The notes beneath the pieces were generated by a model that was given only the letters and a program-made list of their open reading frames with translations, did not search any database and was not told the origin of the DNA. This document shows positions 16,172-26,700 of a stretch of 35,026 bases of DNA, one piece after another; the stretch's first letter is position 1, and each line of letters begins with the position of its first letter. The DNA lies in the NCBI RefSeq assembly GCF_023283845.1, contig NZ_JAKILC010000030.1:1-35026 (forward strand). The letters are read 5' to 3'. The position numbers and the translations under genes were made by a program. The stretch comes from Shewanella marinintestina (GTDB lineage Bacteria > Pseudomonadota > Gammaproteobacteria > Enterobacterales > Shewanellaceae).

Positions 16172-17074
16172 CTATTCCCCTGCAGTGCCAATAAATGAGA
16201 TAAACTCCTTGGCAGCAGGACTTAAGCCACGGGCTTTTAAATACACCGCACCATAGTCCACTTTAATATCAGGCATATCTTTAACGTTTAATAGCACTAA
16301 GTGCCCAGCATTTAACTCATCATCAATTATCACTTGAGGTAATAAGCCAATCATATCGCTGTTATAAAGCAACAAACGGATAGACTGAAAAATTTCAAAT
16401 CTCAGCAGACCTGAAAAAGCCGGACGACTCGTATCAAATAAGTCGCCAAATAAACTTTCTATTTCGTGGGTTGTAGCCCGAGGGATCGCTATTGGAAAGT
16501 CCTTTAATCTAGGCGTATAGAGGTTTTCCTCTCTCACTAAAGGATGATCAGGCCGACAACAAAAGACACCACTCGATTGACAATAATTAATCACTTCTAA
16601 ATCATCGCGTTTATCAAAACCTGTAACCTTGGTTTCAGACACAAATAAATCTAGTTCTCCACGGGAAAGCAGCTCACTTAACTCACTAATGTCTCGGGTG
16701 CGCAGCTCTACGCTGATCGAAGGAGAATGCCTTGAAAACTCGCTCAAAATCTCGCTTAGAATATTACTTGAGGCTAAAGTACCGCCACCAATTACCAGCT
16801 TACCGCTCGATTTACCGCTGTTAATTTTGATATCAGATTCGAGTAAATGTACTCGGTTCAAAATCTTATCGCTATGTTTTAGCACTAAGTCACCATGAAA
16901 GGTTAACTTTACGTGCCGTGAATCTCGAGTAAATAGTTGCACCCCAAGGTTCTGTTCCATCTTTTGGATACTGCGAGTCAATGACGGTTGAGTTATGGCT
17001 AACTTATCGGCGGCGACACTAAAGCTTTTGCATTCAGCCAACGCCACAAAGTGTTTGATATGCCTTAACTCCAT
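16172..17074 (-). CDS. LysR-family transcriptional regulator (protease module 1)
   Basis: With the start at ATG 17074 the protein has 300 residues, the standard LysR length; the upstream ATG-like codons at 17116 and 17083 would add residues before the conserved MELRHIKHFVALAE. The N-terminal winged helix-turn-helix is clear (SFSVAADKLAITQPSLTRSIQKMEQNLGVQLF). A linker helix and a periplasmic-binding-protein-like effector domain (about 90-300) follow. The gene is divergent from the giant S8 protease at 17512, the usual position of a LysR activator relative to its target. It is clearly paralogous to the regulator at 22568-23473; both share KSSGxLxIG, FPIAIPR/YPLAIPR, FGDLF and FSGLL/FAGLL. The effector is unknown. 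Confidence 0.93.
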   Translation of the reverse strand: MELRHIKHFVALAECKSFSVAADKLAITQPSLTRSIQKMEQNLGVQLFTRDSRHVKLTFHGDLVLKHSDKILNRVHLLESDIKINSGKSSGKLVIGGGTLASSNILSEILSEFSRHSPSISVELRTRDISELSELLSRGELDLFVSETKVTGFDKRDDLEVINYCQSSGVFCCRPDHPLVREENLYTPRLKDFPIAIPRATTHEIESLFGDLFDTSRPAFSGLLRFEIFQSIRLLLYNSDMIGLLPQVIIDDELNAGHLVLLNVKDMPDIKVDYGAVYLKARGLSPAAKEFISFIGTAGE

Positions 17075-17131
17075 ATACCTCATCCAACAAAAATTAATTA
17101 ATCTAGATAAATTCAAGCCCGCTGCAAGCTG

Positions 17132-17164
17132 TAACCTTTAACTGATAATAACAGTTAAAGGTTA
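17132..17164. promoter_or_regulatory. perfect inverted repeat, candidate operator or leader hairpin
   Basis: TAACCTTTAACTG (17132-17144) and CAGTTAAAGGTTA (17152-17164) are exact complements around ATAATAA. The centre lies 74 bp upstream of the LysR start codon, where LysR proteins commonly autoregulate. If transcribed leftward it would also fold in the regulator's leader RNA. There is no T-run for termination. Confidence 0.5.
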
Positions 17165-17247
17165 ACTCTCGATTAAACCAAGCCGGCTCGGCTGCCTACC
17201 AACCTATGCTAGATAACAAGTCGATTCAAGCTTGCCTCAACCAAAGT

Positions 17248-17262
17248 GTGACAACTTGTATC
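17248..17262. promoter_or_regulatory. shared operator-like motif, copy 1
   Basis: GTGACAACTTGTATC contains the palindrome ACAA-C-TTGT. Fourteen of its fifteen bases match 23546-23560 in the divergent spacer of the paralogous module, while the surrounding spacer sequence is otherwise unlike. It is a candidate binding site for one or both LysR regulators. Confidence 0.5.
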
Positions 17263-17511
17263 AAATGTAACCAACTCATTATGACTAGCCCTCAAAGCCC
17301 ATAAATGTGCGCTTTATCAATCAAGATACGTCGTAATAAACAGCCTAATCTAAGTAAATAAACTCACCCTTTACCTAAATACAGTCGTGTTTTCTGGCTA
17401 AAAAAAAGTGAAATACCTATCAGCTATACCTGCATTCATCGTAACTATTGGCCGCCAAAACAACAATTATTTAACAATTAAGCCGCACAAATACAACACA
17501 AAGGTAGGACA

Positions 17512-20500
17512 ATGAAACTAAAAAAAATAAGTCTGATGACTATTGCGGCTATCTATGCCGCAAGTGCTGGCGCAGTGGCTGCATCTGATAATATGCGCAG
17601 TATTGAGATCACCGACGCTATCCTAAAATACAATGAAGAGCTCCAAAGTGGTAAAGATAGAGCCGGAAACACCATCAACCGCCCGAATAGTAACGGTAAA
17701 AACGTCCATCGTTCAATTGCGATCAACAAAGACAACAAAGTCCCTTTTAAGTACCAAGTAGGCCTTACTGGTGAACAAACCTATATTATTGAGTTAAGCG
17801 ATAAACCCGTCTCTTTGTATAAAGGCGGAGTCAATCACCTACAAGCAACCTCACCTACTGTCAATTCTATACCAGCTATGTTAAACCCACGTGGTTACAA
17901 CAAGTTAAACCTCAATAGCAGTGCAGTTAAAAGCTACCGTCAATATCTATCAGGCAAACAAGATAGCGTGATAAGCCAGATCTCAGGACAAGTCGGAGGC
18001 AATCTAGACATTAAAAATCGCTATAGCTTAGCCTTTAATGGCTTGGCCGCACGTATGACGCAAGAGCAAGCTGCAAACGTTGCACAGCTTGCAGGCGTGC
18101 GTAATGTAAGTTTAGAGAAAAGGTATGAGCTACATTCAGATGTCGGTCCCGAGCATATTGGCGCAGACAAAGTCTGGACTGGCACAGCTGCCGATGACAA
18201 ATATAAAGGTGAAGGTATTGTGATCGGTGTACTCGATACCGGTATTAATAGTGATCATCCCTCTTTTGCCGCTGTAGCCGGTGACGGTTATGTTCACACA
18301 AAGCCAGCCCGTTATGACAGCTATTTAGGAGATTGTGAAAAAACCGAATTCGCTAGTATGTGTAACGACAAATTGATTGGTGTTCGTTCCTATGAAAGCA
18401 TTACCAGCAGTTACCTAGATGCAGCTTTTCAACCTGATCAACCCTCTTGGAATATCACCGACCCTAAACGTCCGCAAAATGGTGAAGACTATAATGGTCA
18501 CGGCTCTCATACCGCCTCAACTGCTGCAGGTAATGAGCTGTTCAATGTTGACCATGTTGTTGGCTCACCAGCCGAAACCGGTGATGGAGTCGCAACAGGG
18601 CTGAAATTCGATAAAATATCCGGTGTCGCTCCTCGCGCTAATATCATCATGTATCAAGTCTGTTATCCCGGCGATGGCAGTTATGGTGATGGCTACGGCG
18701 GTTGTCCCGGCGCAGCATTACTTGCAGGTATTGAAGATGCTGTAGCTGACGGGGTTGACGTCATCAACTATTCAATTGGTAGTCCATACGGCACGTTCCC
18801 CTGGGATGACCCAATGGAAATGGGCTTTTTAGCAGCCCGAGAAGCTGGGATCTCTGTGGCTGCATCAGCTGGTAACTCATATTCACCGCGACATGCTAGC
18901 CAAGCGCGTGGTGCCATTGATCACTTCTCTCCTTGGATCACTTCAGTTGCGGCAACCACCCATGGCCGTGAAATTGCCGTTGAAGGCAAAATGATTACTG
19001 CAGCAATAGGTGGCGAGCAACCCTTCCCCGATCTTGAGGGCGGTGGTATAACCGGAGAATACACAGGGCCAGTCATTGAGGCTAAAGCCTACGGTAGTGA
19101 ATTTGAGAAATGTAACGAACCTTTCACTGACGGTTTTTTTGATACTGATCCACAAGGAGCTGCATTTACCACAGCGCCAATCGTTATTTGTAAACGAGGC
19201 GATATTCCAAGAGTGACTAAAGCGAGTCATGTTCAAGCCGGTGGTGCGGGCGGCTTTATTCTGTGGAATTCAGGTTACGCCGATCCAATTCATAACGATC
19301 CCTACAGCATTCCCGGAATTAATATCGACAATGCCAGTTACAAGGGTAATTATGCCAACGGTTATTTTGGGCTAGAAGATTGGTTAGCAGCAGGCAGCGG
19401 CCACACCCTGACAATCACAGCTTCCGAAGTGGTATTAAATCAAAGAGCGGCCGATTATGTTGCCGACTTTTCCTCTAGAGGCCCCAACCTCGAAGCCCCA
19501 GATGTGATGTCACCTAACCTTGCAGCTCCTGGTGTAGATGTTTATGCCGCATGGGCAGATGAGATGCCATTTAGCACTCAAGGTATGCCAGCAGATTATG
19601 CGGCGATTAGTGGTACCTCAATGGCAGCTCCCCATGTTGCTGGCGCTATGGCTTTACTTACTCAATCGCATCCAGAATGGACTGCAGCGCAGATCCAATC
19701 AGCGTTAATGACAACCGCATCATTAGACAGTGCCACACGCTCGCGAGATGCATCGCCTTTTGATCCGGTAACTGCAGGATACAGCGACGCAGGTAGTGGG
19801 GTGATAAATGTGGCCCGCGCAAATAATGCAGGTTTATTGTTAGATGAAACCTCTGACAATTATCGCGCAGCAAACCCACATAACGGTGGCAATATCCATA
19901 CTCTTAACTTGCCTTACTTCTACCATGACAGTTGTGCTGGCACCTGTAGCTGGATGCGCACAGTAACGGCTACGGAAGATGGTACTTGGACTGTAGATGC
20001 CCAAGCTAGCCACATTGATGGCGCACCAATGCTCGAACTTGAAGTATCACCAAAGAGCTTTAGCCTTAAAGCTGGAGAGTCACAAGCAATTAGCCTAAAG
20101 GCAAAAGTGTTAGAAGTTGAAGCCATTGGCGCTGATTCGTCGAGCCTACAACTTACTGGCTCGGTCAAGTTAACTCCAAGCACCGCTGGCACACCGCAGC
20201 AGCACTTACCTGTGGGCGTGCGCTATAGCGGTGACAATCTGCCATCAGAAGTCAGCGGCGTTATTCACCGTGAACAGGGACACACCTTAACGCCAATGCT
20301 AAATACAGCTGAAATTCAGTCGTTAAACTCACAAATATTCGGCCTAAGCAAAGGTGAAACTTTTAACTACGCTCTACCTCGTGCAGAAGCACGTCTCTAC
20401 TCAGACGGCTTAACCGTGCAAGAAATTGAAGATGGCGGTGCCAAGGTTATCTTCTTTGATGTTCCAGAAGGTACTAAGCGCGTCGTGTGGGAAATGCTGT

Positions 20501-22470
20501 CAGCACCTAGACACGCTTACACCTCTATCGATATAGGAATGGATATCAACCAAGATGGCGAAATCCAATGGATCGACGAAGCCTTGTGTTACTCGTATAC
20601 CGATAATGGGGACTTTTGTGCCATCAATGCACCGACTCCAGGACGCTACTGGGCAATTGTAGCCAACTGGAAGTACGATTATGAAGATCCAAAAAATGTT
20701 GCAGACGAATTTGCCGTGAGCTTAGGAATTGTCAGCACATCAGATGAATCTAACATGACCATAGAAGGCCCTGCATCAACAGATGGCTTAACTCCTTACC
20801 AATTGCAACTGAACTACAACCTGCCTGACGCACAAGATGGTGATATCTATTACGGTGTTGTAGGGCTTGGTAGTGATGAATATAACACAAGCAACTTAGG
20901 TGATTTTGCAGTTAAGTTTAAACATATGGGTAGTGATACACAACTCACAGCCTCGCAAACCGCAGCTAAAGTGGGCGATATTATCGACTATGTCATTGAG
21001 TTGGCGCCAAACCTACTCGGCGCAGAGCGAGACTTTACCCTAAACACTGCAGTTCCCGCAGGTATGGCAATTATTGAGGAATCAATTATTGTTGGCGGTG
21101 TAGGCGAATATCAACAAGGATTAACTGTCACTGAAAACACAATCAACATCAGTGCTAGCCAGCCTTCCTCAAGCGATATGAAACGCCACTATGTGTTTAC
21201 GACCAACCTAGACGACGCAACATGTAAAGTTCCTTATGGTGACGACGAAACCTTCTACGATCTGCCGTTACAGGGTTATCAAGACTTGGGTATTTCGGGG
21301 CTTTCAAACCAAATGCTGTACATTCCAATGGCTGAAAATGGCCTGCCGCATGTACCGCTATATGCCAACCCTGAAATGTACGCTCAAAACGTATTAGGGA
21401 TCTCACCATTCGGCTATGTACAGCTTGATCAAAACCCAGAGTTTTGGAACTTCAACCAGCCGTTTACCGATCAGTTCCAAACGTTCCCAGACACAGTGAT
21501 TGCGCCATTGTGGCGTGGCGATGTCAAGATGCCTCAGGGCATGATTGACTGGGAAACATTCCGTTATAAGAATGTGGTTTATGGCGTAGTAACCGATGAT
21601 CACTATATCTTCCAGTGGGACGGCGGTGAGGAATGGAATAGCTTCTTAGTCGGTAACTCAAATCCTGATCCAGACGCTAAGTTCAATATCCAAACCATAA
21701 TCTCTACGGGAATTAGTTTCGATCCTGAAACACCAGAGATGATCTTTGCCTATCAAACACTGAAATCAGCAAACAGCCACTTCGGTTCGATTGGCTTGCA
21801 TGGCTTCTGGGGAGAGCGTGGTGCATTTGGTCCATCATTTGGATATCTAAACGATGGCTTTGCCTATAACGATGTTGACCAAAAAGTCAGTGAAGGAACC
21901 GTAGTCTGTGCTGATTATCGCGGCCCAGAACAAACTGCCGTATCACTGAAGTTTTCAGCTCGAGTATCTGCATCGGCAATTGGTGGGGAAAATACTGTTT
22001 CTGTTGATACTCAATATGCAGACTCTGAGTTAGTTACTGTTAGTCATACCCTTGAAACACCAAGCAACATTACTTTGGCACCATTATCAGATATGACAAT
22101 GGAAGAGAATACCACTCTTGAAGGTCTAACAGTGATGTACAACGATGTGAAGGGCACCACAAACGGCATTATGGTCAGTGGCGATAACATTACTGCGACG
22201 ATTACTGGCGATAGTTTTGCCATTACTCCGGATAGCGATTGGAATGGCACAACTGAAGTCACCGTAACAGTGCATGATATGGCTTATCCGTCAGATCAAG
22301 CCTCCACCCGCTTTATGCTTACGGTTAATTCTGATGGCGTAGACCCTACCCCTCCACCAGCAGAAACACCAGATGAACAACCTGAATCTGACTCAAGTGG
22401 TGGTAGCTTAGGCTTCCTAGGTCTTGCGTTGCTTGGCTTGTTAGCGGGTAAGCGTAGAAAACAGCACTAA
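17512..22470 (+). CDS. giant secreted subtilisin-like (S8) protease 1 with GlyGly-CTERM
   Basis: This 1,652-residue exoprotease precursor has a Sec signal peptide (1-24, AVAA), an I9-type inhibitory propeptide (about 90-205) and an S8 catalytic domain. The triad is Asp242 (GVLDTGINSDHPS), His330 (NGHGSHTAS) and Ser703 (SGTSMAAPHVAG). A PA domain (about 515-640, with CKRGDIPRV) is inserted between His and Ser. Beyond the protease lie fibronectin-like beta domains, a CAGTC cysteine pair (about 809-813), an EF-hand-like loop DINQDGEIQWID (1011-1022), a DUF11-like domain and a cadherin-like repeat (about 1520-1600). The end is a GlyGly-CTERM signal: Gly-Gly (1630-1631), a hydrophobic helix and KRRKQH, normally processed by rhombosortase during type II secretion. 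The start is ATG 17512 with TAGGA upstream. It is co-linear with protease 2. Confidence 0.95.
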   Translation: MKLKKISLMTIAAIYAASAGAVAASDNMRSIEITDAILKYNEELQSGKDRAGNTINRPNSNGKNVHRSIAINKDNKVPFKYQVGLTGEQTYIIELSDKPVSLYKGGVNHLQATSPTVNSIPAMLNPRGYNKLNLNSSAVKSYRQYLSGKQDSVISQISGQVGGNLDIKNRYSLAFNGLAARMTQEQAANVAQLAGVRNVSLEKRYELHSDVGPEHIGADKVWTGTAADDKYKGEGIVIGVLDTGINSDHPSFAAVAGDGYVHTKPARYDSYLGDCEKTEFASMCNDKLIGVRSYESITSSYLDAAFQPDQPSWNITDPKRPQNGEDYNGHGSHTASTAAGNELFNVDHVVGSPAETGDGVATGLKFDKISGVAPRANIIMYQVCYPGDGSYGDGYGGCPGAALLAGIEDAVADGVDVINYSIGSPYGTFPWDDPMEMGFLAAREAGISVAASAGNSYSPRHASQARGAIDHFSPWITSVAATTHGREIAVEGKMITAAIGGEQPFPDLEGGGITGEYTGPVIEAKAYGSEFEKCNEPFTDGFFDTDPQGAAFTTAPIVICKRGDIPRVTKASHVQAGGAGGFILWNSGYADPIHNDPYSIPGINIDNASYKGNYANGYFGLEDWLAAGSGHTLTITASEVVLNQRAADYVADFSSRGPNLEAPDVMSPNLAAPGVDVYAAWADEMPFSTQGMPADYAAISGTSMAAPHVAGAMALLTQSHPEWTAAQIQSALMTTASLDSATRSRDASPFDPVTAGYSDAGSGVINVARANNAGLLLDETSDNYRAANPHNGGNIHTLNLPYFYHDSCAGTCSWMRTVTATEDGTWTVDAQASHIDGAPMLELEVSPKSFSLKAGESQAISLKAKVLEVEAIGADSSSLQLTGSVKLTPSTAGTPQQHLPVGVRYSGDNLPSEVSGVIHREQGHTLTPMLNTAEIQSLNSQIFGLSKGETFNYALPRAEARLYSDGLTVQEIEDGGAKVIFFDVPEGTKRVVWEMLSAPRHAYTSIDIGMDINQDGEIQWIDEALCYSYTDNGDFCAINAPTPGRYWAIVANWKYDYEDPKNVADEFAVSLGIVSTSDESNMTIEGPASTDGLTPYQLQLNYNLPDAQDGDIYYGVVGLGSDEYNTSNLGDFAVKFKHMGSDTQLTASQTAAKVGDIIDYVIELAPNLLGAERDFTLNTAVPAGMAIIEESIIVGGVGEYQQGLTVTENTINISASQPSSSDMKRHYVFTTNLDDATCKVPYGDDETFYDLPLQGYQDLGISGLSNQMLYIPMAENGLPHVPLYANPEMYAQNVLGISPFGYVQLDQNPEFWNFNQPFTDQFQTFPDTVIAPLWRGDVKMPQGMIDWETFRYKNVVYGVVTDDHYIFQWDGGEEWNSFLVGNSNPDPDAKFNIQTIISTGISFDPETPEMIFAYQTLKSANSHFGSIGLHGFWGERGAFGPSFGYLNDGFAYNDVDQKVSEGTVVCADYRGPEQTAVSLKFSARVSASAIGGENTVSVDTQYADSELVTVSHTLETPSNITLAPLSDMTMEENTTLEGLTVMYNDVKGTTNGIMVSGDNITATITGDSFAITPDSDWNGTTEVTVTVHDMAYPSDQASTRFMLTVNSDGVDPTPPPAETPDEQPESDSSGGSLGFLGLALLGLLAGKRRKQH

Positions 22471-22521
22471 GTGATATAAATAAAACATTTCTTGTCTAAT
22501 TTTTGACTATTACTTGTCATT

Positions 22522-22548
22522 GGGTCCTTGTTATGAGGGCCCTTTTTT
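22522..22548 (+). terminator. terminator of protease 1
   Basis: GGGTCC (22522-22527) and GGGCCC (22537-22542) pair with one G-T wobble around a nine-base loop, followed by a T-run to 22548. It sits about 50 bases after the protease stop and just before the 3' end of the convergent LysR gene. The minus-strand tail is not T-rich, so it serves only the protease. Confidence 0.75.
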
Positions 22549-22567
22549 ATGGCTTTAGCTAAATAAA

Positions 22568-23473
22568 TTAAACACTTGAGGTTGATAACATCTGCTGTAA
22601 AAATCGTTTCGCGGCAATACTTTCTTGAGTCCGCAGCATCACCACGCTAAAGCATACATTCAATTTAGGCATGTCTGTTGGCGTAAAAATATGCAACTCC
22701 TTTCTCACGCTTTCATCCAATAATGCAACCTGTGGGGTTAAAGCCAACATTTGCGAATGTTGAATGGCGCCAATAATTGGCGGAAATGCATCGTAATGTA
22801 ATAAGCCTGCAAAATCGCTACGATACTGAAAAAACAGATCGCCAAACATATCAACCACACCAGCAGGTAAATTCCTAGGGATCGCTAACGGGTATTGACG
22901 AATATCATCTAAAGATAACTGCTTTTTTAAAGCTAAAGGATGATCTTTTTTGGCACAAAAAACGGCATTATAAGAAGGCAAGTTAAAGCTTTGCACTAAA
23001 GCTTCATTGCCAATTTCCTCACCTTTAACGTCCGTCACCAATAAAGACAATTTACCTTGCAGCAATTTACCTAAATTATGCTGCCAAGTGCCCTCTTCAA
23101 GCTCAACATGTACATCGGGAAACTTATCGATAAACCGGCCAATCATGGGGCCTAGAATCGTATTTGCAGGTACAGGACTAGCACCTATAGCTAAGTGACC
23201 ACTGCTTTTACCTTGCAGATATTGCAATTCTTTACGCAAGGTATCTACACCCTCAATAATCCCCTCGCTATGGCTAAGCACCAATTCACCAGAGGCCGTT
23301 AAAGACATCGCTTGGTGTCCACGGATCAATAACTCCGCCCCCAATAAGTCTTCTAAGCGCTGAATACTGCGGCTCAGCGACGGCTGTGCCAAGTTTAATC
23401 GCTGTGCTGCTTTCTGATAATTTCCCTCTCTCGCCAGCACAGTAAAGTTTCTTAAATGTCTAAATTCAATCAT
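22568..23473 (-). CDS. LysR-family transcriptional regulator (protease module 2)
   Basis: The 301-residue LysR protein has a full-length N-terminal helix-turn-helix (NYQKAAQRLNLAQPSLSRSIQRLEDLLGAELL, about residues 17-49) and a C-terminal effector-binding domain. The start is the ATG at 23473, with GGAAG about five to nine bases upstream. It is divergent from protease 2 (start 23760) and convergent with protease 1, so each protease gene has its own upstream divergent LysR. It shares KSSGHLAIG, PLAIPR, MFGDLFFQYRSDFAGLLHYDAFP and the spacing of these motifs with the regulator at 16172-17074. The simplest reading is duplication of the whole divergent pair followed by considerable drift of the regulators. 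Confidence 0.94.
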   Translation of the reverse strand: MIEFRHLRNFTVLAREGNYQKAAQRLNLAQPSLSRSIQRLEDLLGAELLIRGHQAMSLTASGELVLSHSEGIIEGVDTLRKELQYLQGKSSGHLAIGASPVPANTILGPMIGRFIDKFPDVHVELEEGTWQHNLGKLLQGKLSLLVTDVKGEEIGNEALVQSFNLPSYNAVFCAKKDHPLALKKQLSLDDIRQYPLAIPRNLPAGVVDMFGDLFFQYRSDFAGLLHYDAFPPIIGAIQHSQMLALTPQVALLDESVRKELHIFTPTDMPKLNVCFSVVMLRTQESIAAKRFLQQMLSTSSV

Positions 23474-23545
23474 GACTCTTCCATAGTCAGGAGTTAACAG
23501 GTTTACAACATACAGTTGTTAAATTTCTTGAACAAGACACTCGAT

Positions 23546-23560
23546 GTTACAACTTGTATC
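23546..23560. promoter_or_regulatory. shared operator-like motif, copy 2
   Basis: GTTACAACTTGTATC includes the perfect 11-bp palindrome TACAA-C-TTGTA. It matches copy 1 (17248-17262) at 14 of 15 positions and lies 72 bp upstream of LysR 2 and about 200 bp upstream of protease 2. Another imperfect palindrome, ACAACATACAGTTGT (23505-23519), lies between it and the regulator start. Confidence 0.5.
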
Positions 23561-23759
23561 CCATCGTATGCAAAAAGCGTATACATAGAAAAATCATAAG
23601 CGACTGTAAAGTAAGAGTTAAATATTAGGGCAACCTAAACTGCATACAAAATACGCATTGAGTAATACGCAAAACGCATTAGCCGTTCATGACTTGCAAA
23701 CGATAAAAAAGCACTGCGAGAGCAACATTTTCGCAACAATAAATAACAAGGAATGGACC

Positions 23760-26700
23760 ATGAAACTCAAAAAAATTAGCATCGTTACGCTCGCTGCGTT
23801 ATATGCTACAGGAGTGGGAACGTTAGTTGCTAACCCCCTATCCTTAGATACCCCAAATGGTGGCAATAGCGACCTCATTGGTATCAAACTTACACCAGAG
23901 CAAGTCGAACAATATAAAAATAAGCCCAAGCATCCTGGAGTAAATCAAGCGCAACGCCCTGGTCAAGTTGGCATGAACGTGCACAGAGCCGCTAAAGGAA
24001 GTAGCCATAAAGCACCTTTTGTTTGGGAGGATGAAATTGAAGGTGAGCATACTTATATTATTCAATTAATGGACTCACCCATCGCACTTTACCAAGGTGA
24101 ACGTCCAGATTACGCCGCAACATCACCGCGTAATAAGCAGCCTTCAATGCGCAGCAATGAGCGTTTTGGTACGATTGATGTTAATAGTGATGCCGTTAAA
24201 AACTATCGCAATTTCCTAACTGAAACCCAAGATTTAACCGCTAGCCAAATTAGAGCCGTGGCACCAAAAGCTGAAATTAAGCGTCGCTTTAATGTGGCAC
24301 TTAATGGTATGACCATGTCATTGAGCCAGCAAGAAGCGGCAAAAGTGGCAGATCTGCCCGGCGTTAAAGCCGTCACGCGCGCAAAAGAATATAAGCTATT
24401 TACCGATGTAGGTCCTAAGCACATTGGTGCTGATATGATTTGGCAAGGTAACGGTGTACCTGATAGTGTTGCAATGCGCGGTGAAGGTATTGTTGCCGGT
24501 ATTATTGATACTGGTATTAACTCTGATCATCCATCATTTGCAGCAGTTTCTGGCGACGGCTACGTCCATAGTAATCCACTAGGCGAAGGCAATTTTGTCG
24601 GTGACTGTGTTGATTATCCAAACATGTGTAACAGTAAGCTCATTGGTGTTCGCTCATACGACATCATTACTGATACCTTTAAAGATCCCATTTTCCAACC
24701 AGATATCCCAGAATGGGAAGTCGACTACAAACGAGCACCAACCGGCGAAGATTACAACGGTCACGGCTCCCATACCGCTGGCACTGTCGCGGGTAACGTA
24801 TTAAAAGATGTCGCATACCAGCTAGCGGGTATGGAAGAAAAATCCGACGGCTTCGATACCCCACTCGTTTTCCCTGAGATCTCAGGTGTTGCACCACGTG
24901 CTAACATCATCGCGTATCAAGTTTGCTACCCCGGTGGTGGCTCGTTTGGTGAAACTTATGGTGGTTGTCCAGGTGATGCACTAGTTGCTGCTATTGAAGA
25001 CGCGATTATTGATGGTGTTGATGTTATCAACTTCTCAATTGGTGGCCTTGAAACACTGCCTTGGTATGACGCTATTGAAATGGCATTCTTATCTGCTCGT
25101 GAAGCAGGTATATCAGTTGCAGCTTCCGCAGGTAACTGGGGCCAATATGGTCCATCTTATATCGACCATGTTTCTCCTTGGTTAACCTCTGTTGCAGCCA
25201 GTACCCATAGTCGTCAAATTGAACCTATCGCAGGTCGTATTAGTGACTACGTTGGTGACAATGCTCCTGATGATATAGAGGGGTACGGGATCACTGGAGA
25301 CTTCACTGGTAACTTAGTCGATGCAGCCAACTTTGGTGATGGTCTCTGTTTACAACCATTTGCAGAAAATACTTTCAACAGCGACGATATAGTACTTTGT
25401 AAGCGTGGTGATATTGCCCGCGTACAAAAAGGCATTAACGTTGCTGAGGGTGGCGCAGGTGGCGTCATTCTTTATAACGCAATCTCTTGGGATGACGGTC
25501 AAGGCGGTAATAGCCTTAACTTAAATCCATTCCCAATCCCAGGTATGCACGTTGATTATGCCGCTGGTAATGCATTGGTTGACTGGGTTGCTAATTCAAC
25601 TAATACGCCTCAAATCAGTATCTATGAGTCAGAAATTGCTGCAACAGAGCGTGAAGCCGATATTCTCGCTAACTTCTCTTCTCGTGGCCCAAGTACAACT
25701 AACCCCAATACTATGGTACCTAACGTATCTGCGCCAGGTGTCGATGTATTTGCTGCTTACTCAGATGAAATGCCATTTAGCTTATACCCTGCACCGAGTG
25801 ACTACGTCGCGATTAGTGGTACCTCTATGTCTGGCCCGCATGTGGCGGGGGCACTAGCCTTGCTAACGCAGGCGCACCCTCAATGGACTCCAGCAATGAT
25901 CCAGTCAGCATTAATGATGACTGCGCAATCAGGTAAAGCTTATAATAACGACTATCCAGCAACGCTAGAAACCGCTAATTTCCATCAAATGGGTAGCGGT
26001 GTTATCAATGTCGCCCGTGCTGTAAAAGCCGGCCTAGTGATGGATGAAAATGGTGACAACTACCGCGCAGCTAACCCTATGGAAGGCGGTGATGTAACGG
26101 CACTAAACGTACCTTATCTAGTCAATGCAGAATGTAAAAGCACTTGTACTTGGATGCGTACCTTTACCGCCACTCAAGATGGTGAGTGGACCCTTGATAC
26201 TGAAGTCCTAGATATGGACGGCGCGCCGTTCTTAGAGCTAGATGTGCATCCAAAGACCTTTATGGTTAAAGCGGGTGAAACACAAAGCATCATGGTGACC
26301 GCAAAAGTACTTGATGTAACATCGGTAAACGCAAGCTCTGCCAACCTAGATCTATTTGGTAAGGTAAACCTAACTCCTGCAAATACAGCGCTTCCAGACC
26401 AGTACCTGCCGGTTATAGCCAGCTTCAGTGGCTCAACACTGCCAGAAATCGTATCAGGTTTAATCCACCGTGATAACGGCACTATGCTAACACCTGAACT
26501 CATGACGAAAGAAGTCGCGGATCTGAACGTTAAAGTTCACGGTTTAACAGCAGGCGATGTGATTGATAGCCAGTTAAGTGCCGCTTATATCGACTTCAAA
26601 GATCCTGAAACCTTAGTGGATAACCCAGGTATAGAAGTGCGCTTCTTTGACGTACCAGAAGGCACTGCACGTATAGTTTGGGAGCAAGTATCTCAAGATA

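Larger units (their letters stand above)
17075..17511. promoter_or_regulatory. divergent control region between LysR 1 and protease 1
   Basis: No gene is visible in this 437-base divergent spacer. It contains a 13-bp-arm inverted repeat at 17132-17164 and the sequence GTGACAACTTGTATC (17248-17262), which recurs in the homologous spacer of module 2. The right half (17300-17500) is A/T-rich, up to the AGGA Shine-Dalgarno of the protease gene. I could not assign -35/-10 elements confidently. Confidence 0.55.

Noticed and set aside
18943..19236. Leftward open frames within the two protease genes (also at 19658-20192, 24203-24424 and 26174-26503)
   Set aside because: All lie opposite conserved catalytic or structural domains of the proteases and have no Shine-Dalgarno or recognisable product.
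23658..23759. 34-residue N-terminal extension of protease 2
   Set aside because: The extension is not present in protease 1, and the signal peptide beginning MKLKKIS at 23760 has its own ribosome-binding site. The extra frame is chance and overlaps probable regulatory repeats.
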